Shown here in pieces: positions 36,531-45,774 of a stretch of 64,000 bases of DNA. This DNA comes from Candidatus Zipacnadia bacterium. GTDB taxonomy: Bacteria; Armatimonadota; Zipacnadia; Zipacnadales; UBA5352. Location: NCBI GenBank assembly GCA_029821735.1, contig JALGSU010000014.1:1-64000 (forward strand), written 5' to 3'. The notes below the pieces were generated by a model. It was not told the origin of the DNA, ran no database searches, and saw only the letters and a list, made by a program, of their open reading frames with translations. Position numbers and translations under genes: made by a program. Positions within the stretch are counted from its first letter, which is position 1, and each line of letters opens with the position of its first letter.

Positions 36531-37877
36531 GTGGGCAATATGGACGACGAACGAACGAGAGGCCTTATGAGTCGGCGAGACGCGCTCAGGAGCATCCTGT
36601 GGGGCGCTGCCGGCCTGACTTTCGCCAATCACCTTCCGGCCGCCTTCGCACAAGCTGCGGGCCAGCAGCCCCGTGCCAAGGCGATCATCCAGATCTGGAT
36701 GTGGGGCGGCCCGCCTCATACCGACACTTTTGACCCCAAACCCGACGCGGGCTATGACTACACCGGCCCACTCAATCGCACGCTTGACACCAACGTGCCG
36801 GGGATCCAGATCGGCCAGTTGCTGCCCCAGCTCGCGCAGCAGGCCGACAAGTACTCGATCATCCGCAGCATGACCCACGGCATCAACGGCCACGAGACCG
36901 CGGCATACATCACCCAGACTGGCCACCCGCCCGGCGGACGCCTTGTCTACCCGTCCATCGGCGCCCTCGTCTCCAAGTTCAAAGGATATGATGGCGGCTA
37001 CACCGGCCTCGTCCCGCCCTACGTCGTGCTCACCAGGCCTCAAGGCCGCTTCGACGAGGCAGGCTTTCTCGGGCCGCGCTACAAGCCCTTCTCCACTGGC
37101 GGCGACCCCAACGCGCAACGCTTCGCCGTGGAGGGGATCGTCGCCGGAAACATCACCGACGAGCGTCAGGCTGGCCGCCGCGAGCTGCTCCATTCCGTCG
37201 ACACGCTCAAGCAGGCCATGCCCGAGCACCCGCAGTCCGTGAACCTCGACACGCGCGAGACCAAGGCCTATGACATGATCCTCGGCGATGCGGGCAAGCT
37301 CTTCGACCTCTCCCAGGAAGACGCCGAACTCCGCCAGCGTTACGGCCGCAACACCTTCGGCCAGTCATGCCTGATGGCCCGCCGACTCGTGGGCGCAGGC
37401 GTGCCCTATGTCACCATCAACTATGGCGGCTGGGACACCCACAAGCAGCACTTCGAGACCATGCGCTGGAAGCTGCCGCAGATGGACGCGGCCTTCGCCA
37501 CGCTCCTGCAGGACCTCGCCGATCACGACCTGCTCGACAGCACCATCGTCTGGTGGAGCGGCGAGTTCGGGCGCAGTCCTCGAGTCGCGTGGGAGGCCCC
37601 CTGGAACGGTGGCCGTCACCACTTCGGCCAGTGCTTCTCAGCAGTGCTGGCCGGAGGCGGGTTCAAGGGTGGCCAGGTTGTCGGCGCTTCGAACGCCACC
37701 GGCGAGCGCGTCGCCGAGCGGCCGGTATACCCCGAGGACGTCCTCGGCAGCATGTGCGAACTGATGGGCATCGACCCCGAGGGCCCGTTGCCCAACTCCC
37801 GAGGTATGGACTTGAAAGTGATGGCGTCTGACGAGCGCCCCGACGACGCAGTCGGTCGTCTGAAGGAGATCATGTGA
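36531..37877 (+). CDS. DUF1501 protein with Tat-like signal
   Basis: A 448-residue protein with the twin-arginine signal LMSRRDALRSILWGAAGLTF. It continues with the DUF1501 sulfatase/alkaline-phosphatase-like core: AIIQIWMWGGPPHTDTFDPK, HGINGHETAAYITQTGH, PYVTINYGGWDTHKQHF, IVWWSGEFGRSP and GGRHHFGQCFSAVLAGGGF. The His/Asp/Glu motifs are typical of the family's metal site. The start is GTG at 36531 with GGAGG 7 nt upstream; ATG at 36540 is also possible. It forms the classic pair with the DUF1549/1553 gene, and its stop overlaps the next start (ATGTGA). An exported enzyme of unknown substrate. Confidence 0.88.
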   Translation: MGNMDDERTRGLMSRRDALRSILWGAAGLTFANHLPAAFAQAAGQQPRAKAIIQIWMWGGPPHTDTFDPKPDAGYDYTGPLNRTLDTNVPGIQIGQLLPQLAQQADKYSIIRSMTHGINGHETAAYITQTGHPPGGRLVYPSIGALVSKFKGYDGGYTGLVPPYVVLTRPQGRFDEAGFLGPRYKPFSTGGDPNAQRFAVEGIVAGNITDERQAGRRELLHSVDTLKQAMPEHPQSVNLDTRETKAYDMILGDAGKLFDLSQEDAELRQRYGRNTFGQSCLMARRLVGAGVPYVTINYGGWDTHKQHFETMRWKLPQMDAAFATLLQDLADHDLLDSTIVWWSGEFGRSPRVAWEAPWNGGRHHFGQCFSAVLAGGGFKGGQVVGASNATGERVAERPVYPEDVLGSMCELMGIDPEGPLPNSRGMDLKVMASDERPDDAVGRLKEIM

Positions 37878-40201
37878 ACCCAGCGGCGTCGATGAAGATA
37901 CCCAAGTGCTGGCTGACGGTTGCGTTCGCCGCTCTGCTGGCCTTTGCCTGGGCGCAACCCGGCGCGAGCGCGCCGCAGATCGGCTATCTATACCCCGCCG
38001 GCGGCGAGCAGGGCACCACCTTCCACATCACCGTGGGCGGCCAGTCCCTCCGCGGCACCGATCTTGTCCGGGTCTCCGGCGAGGGAGTGCGCGCGTCGGT
38101 CGTGGAATACGTCCGCCCCCTGGATAACCAGGAATTGCGCGACACGTCCACGTTCCTCCGCAACCTCGTCAAGAGGCGATGGAGCGCTGCGGTCATGGCC
38201 GCTGCCGCCGCGAAGATGGACGGGCCCGCCCTGCCGGATCACCCGTGGCTGCGGGACCTCGACGCGAAGAGCCCCGCGCAACTGGCCCGCCTGCAGACCA
38301 TGTTGTTCGACCCCAAGAAGCAGCCGAACGCGCAGATCGCCGAGCAGCTCGAGATTGAGGTCACCATCGACCCGGGCGCCACGCCCGGCGAACGCGAGTT
38401 CCGCGTCGCCACGCCCGGCGGCATGAGCAATGGCCTGTGTTTCCAGGTGGGCGTGCTGCCCGAGGTCCGCGAGGAGGACTTCGCCACCGCCGGCGATCCC
38501 GCCACGCCTGTCGTCGACCTCCCCGTGCTGCTCAACGGTCAGATCACCCCCGGCGAGACCGACTATTTCCGCCTGCGGGCGCGCGCGGGCCAGAAGCTCG
38601 TCATCCGCGCCCAGGCCCGAAAGCTGATCCCATACCTCGCCGACGCCGTGCCCGGTTGGTTCCAGGCGACGATAGCTCTCTATGACCCGAGCGGCAACGA
38701 AGTGGCCTACAGCGACGACTTCCGCTTCGACCCCGACCCGCTGATCCTCTATGAAGTGCCCGAAGATGGCCTCTATGAGCTGAAGATCCGCGATGCCATA
38801 CATCGCGGTCGCGATGATTTCGTCTATCGCATCGCCGTCGGCGAACTGCCCTTCGTCACTCACATCTTCCCCCTCGGCGCTCAGGCGGGCACATCAACCG
38901 CCGCCTCGGTCGCTGGCTGGAACCTGCCCGCCGAGACGCTGCAACTCGACACCCAGCCCGGCGGCGATCCCGTCAGGCGGGCCCGCATCGGCCTCGATCA
39001 GGGCTTTCTCAATCAGGTCCGCTACGCCGTGGATACGCTGCCCGAAGCCACCGAGACCGAGCCCAACGACGCGACCGGCGACGCGCAGGAAGTGACCTTC
39101 CCGCTCATCGTCAACGGTCGTATCGGGCAGCCGGGCGATGTGGACACCTTCCGTTTCCAGGGGCTGGCCGGCCAGGAGATGGTCGCTGAGGTCCACGCTC
39201 GCCGGCTCGACTCGCCGCTTGATTCCGTACTCCGGCTGGTTGACCCGACCGGCGCCGTAGTGGCCATCAATGACGATCACAAGGACCGAGCGATCGGCCT
39301 CATCACGCACCAGGCCGACTCGTACATGCGCGTCGAGCTCCCGCAGGACGGCACCTACGAGGTCCGCCTCTCTGATGCGCAGCGTCACGGCGGCGATGCC
39401 TACGCATACCGCCTGCGCATCAGGCCGGCCCAGCCCGATTTCGCGCTGCGCCTGACCCCCTCGGGCCTCAATGTTCCCGCCGGGCGGTCAGTACCGATCA
39501 CAGTTCACGTCGTCCGCCACGACGGCTTCGACGGTGCCGTGGACGTCGTGCTCGCCGATGCCCCTGCCGGTTTCGCGCTCAGCGATACGCGCATCCCCGC
39601 CGACAAGGAATCGGTTGAGGCGACGCTCACCGCCCCGCGCGGCGCCCCTCGTCAGATACTCTCCCTGGCGCTCGAAGGGCGCGCGGAGATCAACGGTGTT
39701 GCCGTCACTCGGCCGATCGTCCCCGCCGAAGACCAGATGCAGGCCTTCCTGTGGAGGTTCCTCGTGCCGCAGCAGGAACTCCTCGTTGCGATCACGGGAT
39801 CTCGCCCTGTGCCTGCCGTCTGGCGCCCGCTGCTGCCCAGCGTTCGGCTGGCCAGCGCCGCACCCGTCCAGATCCCCCTCGGTGGCACTGCCCAGGTGCA
39901 GATCGAGGCGCCACAGAATCTGCCCGACAGCAGGCAGTCTGAGCTTCACGCGATCCGGTTCGCACTCAGCAACGCGGCCCGGGGTGTGACGCTCCAGGAA
40001 GCAACCGTCGTGCCCACCGGCGTGACTCTCACGCTCAAAGCTGACGCGAACATAGCTCTGGCCGGGGACGCCGCCAACGTGATCATCGAGGCGTCCACCG
40101 AGCAGGAGGGCGTCGCGCCGGATGGCCAGCAGATGGCGAGCAAGCAGCGCGTCTCGCTGGGCGTCCTGCCTGCCATCCCGTTCCAGATCGTGCGTCCCTG
40201 A
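37874..40201 (+). CDS. secreted protein with PPC-type beta domains
   Basis: A 775-residue protein starting at GTG, overlapping the DUF1501 stop by 4 nt, with GGAG 5 nt before it, so it is translationally coupled. After the signal peptide an IPT/TIG-like opening (IGYLYPAGGEQGTTFHITVG) is followed by two pre-peptidase C-terminal (PPC) domains: LNGQITPGETDYFRLRARAG with GLYELKIRDAIHRGRDDF, and VNGRIGQPGDVDTFRFQGLA with GTYEVRLSDAQRHGGDAY. NEW1-like beta domains complete the C-terminus. No protease domain is present. It is the usual third member of DUF1549-DUF1501 operons and probably acts as an extracellular binding or structural partner. Confidence 0.85.
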   Translation: MNPAASMKIPKCWLTVAFAALLAFAWAQPGASAPQIGYLYPAGGEQGTTFHITVGGQSLRGTDLVRVSGEGVRASVVEYVRPLDNQELRDTSTFLRNLVKRRWSAAVMAAAAAKMDGPALPDHPWLRDLDAKSPAQLARLQTMLFDPKKQPNAQIAEQLEIEVTIDPGATPGEREFRVATPGGMSNGLCFQVGVLPEVREEDFATAGDPATPVVDLPVLLNGQITPGETDYFRLRARAGQKLVIRAQARKLIPYLADAVPGWFQATIALYDPSGNEVAYSDDFRFDPDPLILYEVPEDGLYELKIRDAIHRGRDDFVYRIAVGELPFVTHIFPLGAQAGTSTAASVAGWNLPAETLQLDTQPGGDPVRRARIGLDQGFLNQVRYAVDTLPEATETEPNDATGDAQEVTFPLIVNGRIGQPGDVDTFRFQGLAGQEMVAEVHARRLDSPLDSVLRLVDPTGAVVAINDDHKDRAIGLITHQADSYMRVELPQDGTYEVRLSDAQRHGGDAYAYRLRIRPAQPDFALRLTPSGLNVPAGRSVPITVHVVRHDGFDGAVDVVLADAPAGFALSDTRIPADKESVEATLTAPRGAPRQILSLALEGRAEINGVAVTRPIVPAEDQMQAFLWRFLVPQQELLVAITGSRPVPAVWRPLLPSVRLASAAPVQIPLGGTAQVQIEAPQNLPDSRQSELHAIRFALSNAARGVTLQEATVVPTGVTLTLKADANIALAGDAANVIIEASTEQEGVAPDGQQMASKQRVSLGVLPAIPFQIVRP

Positions 40202-40239
40202 GCGACGAGCTACGACTACTCACCAAGAGAGGCCACAGC

Positions 40240-40986
40240 ATGAGCAGACTGCGGACGTTTACGGTCGCTGCAAGTCTGGCGGCCTGCCTGATTCTGGCGG
40301 CCAGTGCAACATGGGCGCAGGAAGCGCTCACCGCGAAGCCACACGCCTCTGGCGCGATCCACGTCACTCGCGGTGACGTGGAGTTGGCAATGATCGAGCT
40401 CAACGCCCACGGGCCCGCGTGGCAGCATGTGTCGCAGGAGATTGGTACTGCTGACTTCAGCGTACTCCCCGACCAGAACGGCGCGCGGTTCGTCGGCACC
40501 CTGCCTGTCCCCGGCGCCGAAGGCGGCGCCATCGAGTACACTCAGAGCGTCACCCAGCTCTCCCAGGGCTTGCGGATCGAGTATGACCTCGCCATGTCCC
40601 AGACCATGCGGCTCAATGGGCTGCAGGTCTCAATCAACCTGCCGGTCGGTCAGTATGGCGGCAAAGAGGTCATGGTCTCCCAGCCCCACGGCGACCCGAA
40701 GATCGCGGGTCTGCCGGCGGAGATGATTGAGGGAAAAACCCAGATATGGAGCGGCCAGGGCGCCAAGGTTGAGGTGGGACAGGGCACCGAGGATGCGATC
40801 ACGATTCAGTTGCGCGCGGCGGCGGACGTCATCGTTCAGGACCTGCGCCAGTGGGAGCACCAGATCTTCGAGATACGCTTCCCCGCCATCATGGAGGACC
40901 AGGGCCGCGAAGTGAGCGCCGAGGACAGATTCCACCTGGACCTCACCGTCACGTTCGCCGCGCCCGTGACGCTCGAAGCGCCCTGA
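40240..40986 (+). CDS. secreted beta-rich protein, function unknown
   Basis: A 248-residue protein with a signal peptide (ASLAACLILAASATWAQ). The remainder alternates short beta strands (GAIEYTQSVTQLSQGLRIEYDLAM, LNGLQVSINLPVGQYGGKEV, DLTVTFAAPVTLEAP), suggesting a beta supersandwich like the non-catalytic domain found in glycosidases. No catalytic motif is seen. The start has an AGAGAGG-like site. It lies 38 nt after the PPC gene and is probably in the same transcript. Confidence 0.65.
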   Translation: MSRLRTFTVAASLAACLILAASATWAQEALTAKPHASGAIHVTRGDVELAMIELNAHGPAWQHVSQEIGTADFSVLPDQNGARFVGTLPVPGAEGGAIEYTQSVTQLSQGLRIEYDLAMSQTMRLNGLQVSINLPVGQYGGKEVMVSQPHGDPKIAGLPAEMIEGKTQIWSGQGAKVEVGQGTEDAITIQLRAAADVIVQDLRQWEHQIFEIRFPAIMEDQGREVSAEDRFHLDLTVTFAAPVTLEAP

Positions 40987-41082
40987 GCCGAATCAGAACC
41001 ACGCACCAGTTCACCCACGCTGGGGATAGACGACTTCCTGGGGAGGTTCTCGCACGGGTGGCGAAACAGGAGGTCAGTAGCA

Positions 41083-42786
41083 ATGCTATCTCGCCGGAGC
41101 CTCAAACTGATCGGGCTGTTCACAGCAACGATCAGCGTCGCCCTCATCTGCACAACCGTCGTGCTGGGTGCTGACACGGACGTCAGAGAGAAGAAGTTGA
41201 TCGCCGTCGGCTGGGACATGCCCGACGCAGAGCGACTGCGAGCGAACTTCGAGTCGATGGACAAGCTGCCCTTCCGGGGCAGCTCGCTTCGTTTCACCGG
41301 CCGCAACGGCACCCCGTTCCTCGATTTCGCCCACAACCGCGATATCTGGAAGACCGAGGACCTGGACCAGATCATCGAGGACCTCGCCGCCGCCGACCCA
41401 AAGCGGCTGACTGACAACTTCCTCGACATCAAGGCCACGCCCGGCGATGTGGACTGGTTCGACGATGAGGGATGGGCCATCATCGTGGACCACTGGCGAG
41501 CGGCTGCGCGCGTCGCGAAAGAGGGCGGGATACCCGGCCTACTCTTCGATCCGGAGAGCTACAACAGTGCTCAGTTCGGCTACAAGTCTCAGCCCGGCGT
41601 GGACGAACATACCTTCGACGAGTACGCCGTCATGGTCAGGCAACGGGGCCGTGAGGTGATGACCGCCGTCGCTGAGGAATACCCCGACATCACAATCTTC
41701 AGCCTCTTCATGGTCTCGATTCTCCCCGAGTCGACCCGACCCCCGTCCGTCGTGCTCGCGGGTCACACGTACGGTCTCATGGCCTGCTTCCTCGACGGCT
41801 GGCTGGACGCCGTCACCGAGGACATCACAATCATCGATGGCTGCGAGCAGGCCTACCGGTTCAACAGCGAGGTCGAGTACCTGAATATCGCGAACCTCGT
41901 CCGAAACACCTGCCAGCGTTACATCTCCCCGGAGAACCGCTACAAGTACCGGGCGCAAGTCCAGGTCAGTTTCGGCGTCTACCTGGACGCTTACATCAAC
42001 CCGCCCGACTCGAATTGGTACATCGATCCCGGCGATCAGACCCCCGTGCGGCGCTTCGCGGACAACCTCGAGAGCGCGCTCAACGCCGCCGATGAGTATG
42101 TCTGGCTCTACGGGGAGAAGGGGAGCTGGTGGTCCACGCCGAATCCCAAGGCCAACGAGAACCGTTGGACGCAGTTGCTCCCCGGGATCGAGGAGGTCCT
42201 GTGGGCGGCGATCGACCCGGTGACATACGCCGCACGCGTGATCGCCGAGGCTGGCGACGACACTCAGACCATACTCACAAACGCCGACTTCTCATCGGCC
42301 ACGGCCGAAGCTCCCGACGGCCCTCAGGCCGCAGACTGGGAGCAGGGACGAGCTCCCGCCGGTTGGGGCTTCTGGCAGAGCGCCGCGGCCAAGTCCGAGG
42401 GCACTCCGGGGTGGGATCGCGAGGTCGGACATGGCGCGCCCGGCTCTGCGACCCTCCGCCAGGTCCGAGCTGGCTGCCTGATCCAGTCAGTGGCCGTCGC
42501 GCCCGGCGAGCGCTACGCAGTCGCCGCATGGTATAAGCGACAGGGCAGCGAGGGTGCCGACAGCGCCCGCGTCCGGTGGCAGAAGTCCGACGGCACGTGG
42601 CACGCCGAGCATAAAGACCGCTTCCTCAACATTCACGGGTCAGAGGGCGACTGGCAGCGGATGATCGGCGTAGTGACCGTGCCCGAGGAAGTCGGCCGCC
42701 TCGTACTGCTCCTCTGGGCCGATGGTGTCGGCGCCGATGAGGACGTTACCTGGTGGGATGACGTAGTCGTCTTCAAGCTGGACTAA
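41083..42786 (+). CDS. secreted TIM-barrel glycosidase-like protein with C-terminal binding module
   Basis: A 567-residue protein. The signal peptide (LIGLFTATISVALICTTVVLG) is followed by a barrel-like region (LIAVGWDMPDAERLRANFE, GGIPGLLFDPESYNSAQFGY, AVAEEYPDITIFSLFMV, DEYVWLYGEKGSWWS). From about residue 395 a CBM-like beta sandwich follows (ILTNADFSSA, GERYAVAAWYKRQG, WQRMIGVVTVPEEVGRLVLL, WWDDVVVFKLD). The FDPE and YGEK acidic residues are candidate catalytic groups. The start has AGGAGGT with 9-nt spacing. It resembles uncharacterised proteins, not a named GH family. Confidence 0.7.
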   Translation: MLSRRSLKLIGLFTATISVALICTTVVLGADTDVREKKLIAVGWDMPDAERLRANFESMDKLPFRGSSLRFTGRNGTPFLDFAHNRDIWKTEDLDQIIEDLAAADPKRLTDNFLDIKATPGDVDWFDDEGWAIIVDHWRAAARVAKEGGIPGLLFDPESYNSAQFGYKSQPGVDEHTFDEYAVMVRQRGREVMTAVAEEYPDITIFSLFMVSILPESTRPPSVVLAGHTYGLMACFLDGWLDAVTEDITIIDGCEQAYRFNSEVEYLNIANLVRNTCQRYISPENRYKYRAQVQVSFGVYLDAYINPPDSNWYIDPGDQTPVRRFADNLESALNAADEYVWLYGEKGSWWSTPNPKANENRWTQLLPGIEEVLWAAIDPVTYAARVIAEAGDDTQTILTNADFSSATAEAPDGPQAADWEQGRAPAGWGFWQSAAAKSEGTPGWDREVGHGAPGSATLRQVRAGCLIQSVAVAPGERYAVAAWYKRQGSEGADSARVRWQKSDGTWHAEHKDRFLNIHGSEGDWQRMIGVVTVPEEVGRLVLLLWADGVGADEDVTWWDDVVVFKLD

Positions 42787-42832
42787 GGCCCGCTCAAGTC
42801 GCATCGACTTCGGACAGACGGGGGGCGACGCC

Positions 42833-42910
42833 ATGCACACTACCATGACCCACCGCGCGCTGAACTGCAGCCGCAGAGTCGCCTCCCCGCTCGGGGTGCC
42901 GGCCACATGA
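42833..42910 (+). CDS. possible 25-codon leader ORF overlapping the next start
   Basis: ATG at 42833 follows GGGGGGCG and reads 25 codons (MHTTMTHRALNCSRRVASPL...). It ends in TGA within an ATGA overlap with the DUF6785-like gene at 42907. That geometry allows translational coupling. It is too short for the ORF track. A chance ORF is quite possible in GC-rich DNA. Confidence 0.3.
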   Translation: MHTTMTHRALNCSRRVASPLGVPAT

Positions 42911-44874
42911 GCGCCCCGCAGACATCGGGCGCGGCGGACCTCGAACCCGCACCGAACGTGCCCGCGCTGACCATCCGCGCGGTCACGATCGCCTGCCTGA
43001 TTCTGCCGCTCAATGCCTACTGGATCACGCAGATGGCTGTTGTGCGCTACCAGGGCCACCCCACCACTGTCTCCCTGTTCTTCAACGCGGTCTTCATACT
43101 CTTCGTGTTGCGCGTGCTCAACGATGGCGTGGGCCGGATCGCGCCGCGACTCGCCCTGCACCGCGGCGAGTTGCTCGTGATCTACGCCATGGTCACACTC
43201 GCCTCCGCGCTTGTCGGCCATGACCTCGTGCAGGTACTCGCCCCGCAGATCATCATGCCTTACTGGCTCGCCACCGCCGAGAACCAGTGGGAGCAGCTCT
43301 TCTTCCAGAACATCCCCGCCCACCTGACCATCAGCGATCCCCAGATCTACCGCCCGGCCTTCGAAGGTGGCGCGACGCTCTACACCCGCGCCCGGCTCCT
43401 CGCCTGGCTGCCGCCGGTGGCAAGTTGGGGCGGCTTCCTCGCGGTCCTCGCCACGATGATGCTTGCCGTGAACTCCCTCCTCCGCCGCCGCTGGATGGAG
43501 CAGGAGAAGCTCACCTACCCGATCACCCACATGCCGCTCGAGCTCACCTCGCCCGACGCCGGCCTGCTGCGCAACAAAATGATGTGGATCGGCTTCGCGC
43601 TGGCCGCAGGCGTCGACCTCATCAACGGTTTCCACGAGCTCTGGCCCGCATGGCCGCTCATCAGTGTCCGCGTCGTCCACTTCGACGCCTTCATGCGCTC
43701 ATTTCTGATCGGCCACCCATGGTCTGCGCTGCGCGGGATGCGCATGTCTTTCTATCCATTCGCCATCGGCCTCGGGATGATGTTGCCGCTCGACCTCGCC
43801 TTCTCATGCTGGGCCTTCTACCTGCTCTGGAAGCTCCAGGCGCTGGCCAGCGCCATGCTCGGCCTCAATCGCCTCCCCGGCTTCCCATATGTCGCCGAGC
43901 AGTCCTCCGCCGCATACCTTGGCCTGGCTGGTTTCGCGCTGTGGATGGGCCGAGGCTACATCGGTGACCTCTTCCACGGTGTGCTGCGCGGGAAGAGCGA
44001 TGACGCTGGGGAGCCCATGGACTACCGCCTCGCTCTCATCGTCCTCGTTGCGGGCACTGCTCTGCTCGCCTTGTTCTCGGCGGCGCTCGGCATGTGGGCG
44101 TGGTTGGCTGTTGTCTTCTTTGTGCTGTACTTCGCCCTGTCCATTGCGGTCACGCGCATTCGTGCCGAGCTAGGCCCACCGGCCCACGATCTCCACCGAG
44201 GCGGCCCGGACCTCATCCTCACCAACATTCTCGGCACCGATCCCACGATGTTGCCCACCCAGCAGCTCACTGCGCTGAGCCTGTGTTTCTGGTTCAACCG
44301 TGCCTACCGCGCTCACCCCATGCCGGTGCAGCTCGAGGCCTTCCGCATCGCGGACAGCACGGGCATCAAGCAGTCGCACATGGCCATTGCGCTGACCATT
44401 GCGGCTTTCGTCGGTGTCTTCTCGGCTTTCTGGGCGCAGATACACTGTTACTACGCGTATGGCATTGCTGCGAAGATGAGTGGTGTCGCCACCACCTTCG
44501 GGCGAGAGCCCTTCACTCGTTTGCAGCACTGGTTGACGTATCCGCAGGGAACTGACTGGCCTCGCGTGGCGGCGTATGGGGTTGGCTTGGGCCTGACGTG
44601 GTTATTGATGTTCGCGCGCGTGAGTTTCGGCAGTTGGCCGATGCACCCGGTGGGTTACGCCATCTCGGGGAGTTGGTCGATGAACTGTTTGTGGATGCCC
44701 ATATTCATTGCATGGTTGGCGAAGCTTCTGATCACGCGGTATGGTGGTCATCGCGCGTTCATGCGAGCCATCCCGTTCGCATTGGGGATGGTCTTGGGCG
44801 AGTTCATAGTTGGCAGCCTCTGGTGCATTGTGGGGATCACGTTGGGTATCAGCACCTACAGCTTCTGGGTCTAA
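42907..44874 (+). CDS. polytopic membrane protein, DUF6785/DUF6784-like
   Basis: A 655-residue integral membrane protein with about a dozen or more hydrophobic segments (LTIRAVTIACLILPLNAYWI, FLAVLATMMLAVNSLLRRRW, WLAVVFFVLYFALSIAVTRI). Typical phrases of the DUF6785/6784 family are visible: LVIYAMVTLASALVGHDLVQ, WMEQEKLTYPITHMPLELT, RIRAELGPPAHDLHRGGPDL and AFRIADSTGIKQSHM. The family occurs beside glycan-degradation genes in Armatimonadota and PVC bacteria, and transport is suspected but unproved. It is the last gene of the long plus-strand run and directly precedes the hairpin array. Confidence 0.8.
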   Translation: MSAPQTSGAADLEPAPNVPALTIRAVTIACLILPLNAYWITQMAVVRYQGHPTTVSLFFNAVFILFVLRVLNDGVGRIAPRLALHRGELLVIYAMVTLASALVGHDLVQVLAPQIIMPYWLATAENQWEQLFFQNIPAHLTISDPQIYRPAFEGGATLYTRARLLAWLPPVASWGGFLAVLATMMLAVNSLLRRRWMEQEKLTYPITHMPLELTSPDAGLLRNKMMWIGFALAAGVDLINGFHELWPAWPLISVRVVHFDAFMRSFLIGHPWSALRGMRMSFYPFAIGLGMMLPLDLAFSCWAFYLLWKLQALASAMLGLNRLPGFPYVAEQSSAAYLGLAGFALWMGRGYIGDLFHGVLRGKSDDAGEPMDYRLALIVLVAGTALLALFSAALGMWAWLAVVFFVLYFALSIAVTRIRAELGPPAHDLHRGGPDLILTNILGTDPTMLPTQQLTALSLCFWFNRAYRAHPMPVQLEAFRIADSTGIKQSHMAIALTIAAFVGVFSAFWAQIHCYYAYGIAAKMSGVATTFGREPFTRLQHWLTYPQGTDWPRVAAYGVGLGLTWLLMFARVSFGSWPMHPVGYAISGSWSMNCLWMPIFIAWLAKLLITRYGGHRAFMRAIPFALGMVLGEFIVGSLWCIVGITLGISTYSFWV

Positions 44875-44913
44875 CCCCCCGCCGTCCGTCGCCGTTGTCC
44901 TTGTCGTATGGAG

Positions 44914-44964
44914 GGCGGGTCTTTCCTTGGGCACCGAAGCCTTGGCGAAGGTGTCAGACCCGCC
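44914..44964. repeat. left end hairpin of array (type D)
   Basis: GGCGGGTCT (44914-44922) pairs with AGACCCGCC (44956-44964). Inside it, GGGCACC and GGTGTC can form a second stem. A near-identical element closes the array on the right, in the same orientation, at about 45817-45867. Confidence 0.7.
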
Positions 44965-45253
44965 GGTCGTTGGTCTTTGCCGTTCGTGGATGCGAAGCAT
45001 CCGCGAGGAAGGGCCGGATTATGTTTATCCGGCCCGGCTGTTCGGATTACACGCACGCGAACTCCATTCGTCAGCGTTCGTGCCATAGCTTCAGCGAAGG
45101 TGTCAGCCCCGCCGGTCGTTGCCCTCTGTCGTCTGGAGGGGCGGGGCTACGCCCCCGCCCTGCCGTTGCCGTTTGCCGTCCGGAGGGGCTGCGTTCCCAC
45201 GCAGCCCACTGGCCCACAGGGCCAGAGGCCGTCGCCGTTGCCGCGTGCCGTCT

Positions 45254-45398
45254 GGAGGGGCGGGGCTACGTCCCCGCCCTGCCGTTGCCCTTTGCCGTCC
45301 GGAGGGGCTGCGTTCCCACGCAGCCCACTGGCCCGAAGGGCCAGGCCGTCTGCCTCTGCCGTCGCCGTCTGGAGGGCCGATTCGTCAGAATCGGCCGG
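45254..45398. repeat. 145-bp C-A-B block, copy 1
   Basis: This block of three hairpin modules recurs at 45630-45774. By eye the two copies differ at a single base (CCCTTT against CCGTTT in the first linker), which implies a recent segmental duplication. Confidence 0.9.
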
Positions 45399-45629
45399 CC
45401 GTTGCCGTGGCCGTTCTGCAGGGCGGGGTCCTCGCCTGCCGACCGTAGCTTCAGCGAAGGTGGGTGCCCCGCCCTGCCGTTGCCCTTTGCCGTCCGGAGG
45501 GGCTGCGTTCCCACGCAGCCCACTGGCCCGAAGGGCCAGGCCGTCTGTTTCTGCCGTCTGCCGTCGCCGTCTGGAGGGCCGATTCGTCAGAATCGGCCGG
45601 CCGTGGCCGTGGCCGTTGCTTTGTGGTAT

Positions 45630-45774
45630 GGAGGGGCGGGGCTACGTCCCCGCCCTGCCGTTGCCGTTTGCCGTCCGGAGGGGCTGCGTTCCCACGCAGC
45701 CCACTGGCCCGAAGGGCCAGGCCGTCTGCCTCTGCCGTCGCCGTCTGGAGGGCCGATTCGTCAGAATCGGCCGG
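45630..45774. repeat. 145-bp C-A-B block, copy 2
   Basis: Direct copy of 45254-45398, same orientation and length, with one visible mismatch. A third, partial A-B block lies between the two (about 45494-45600) with an insertion in its linker. Confidence 0.9.
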
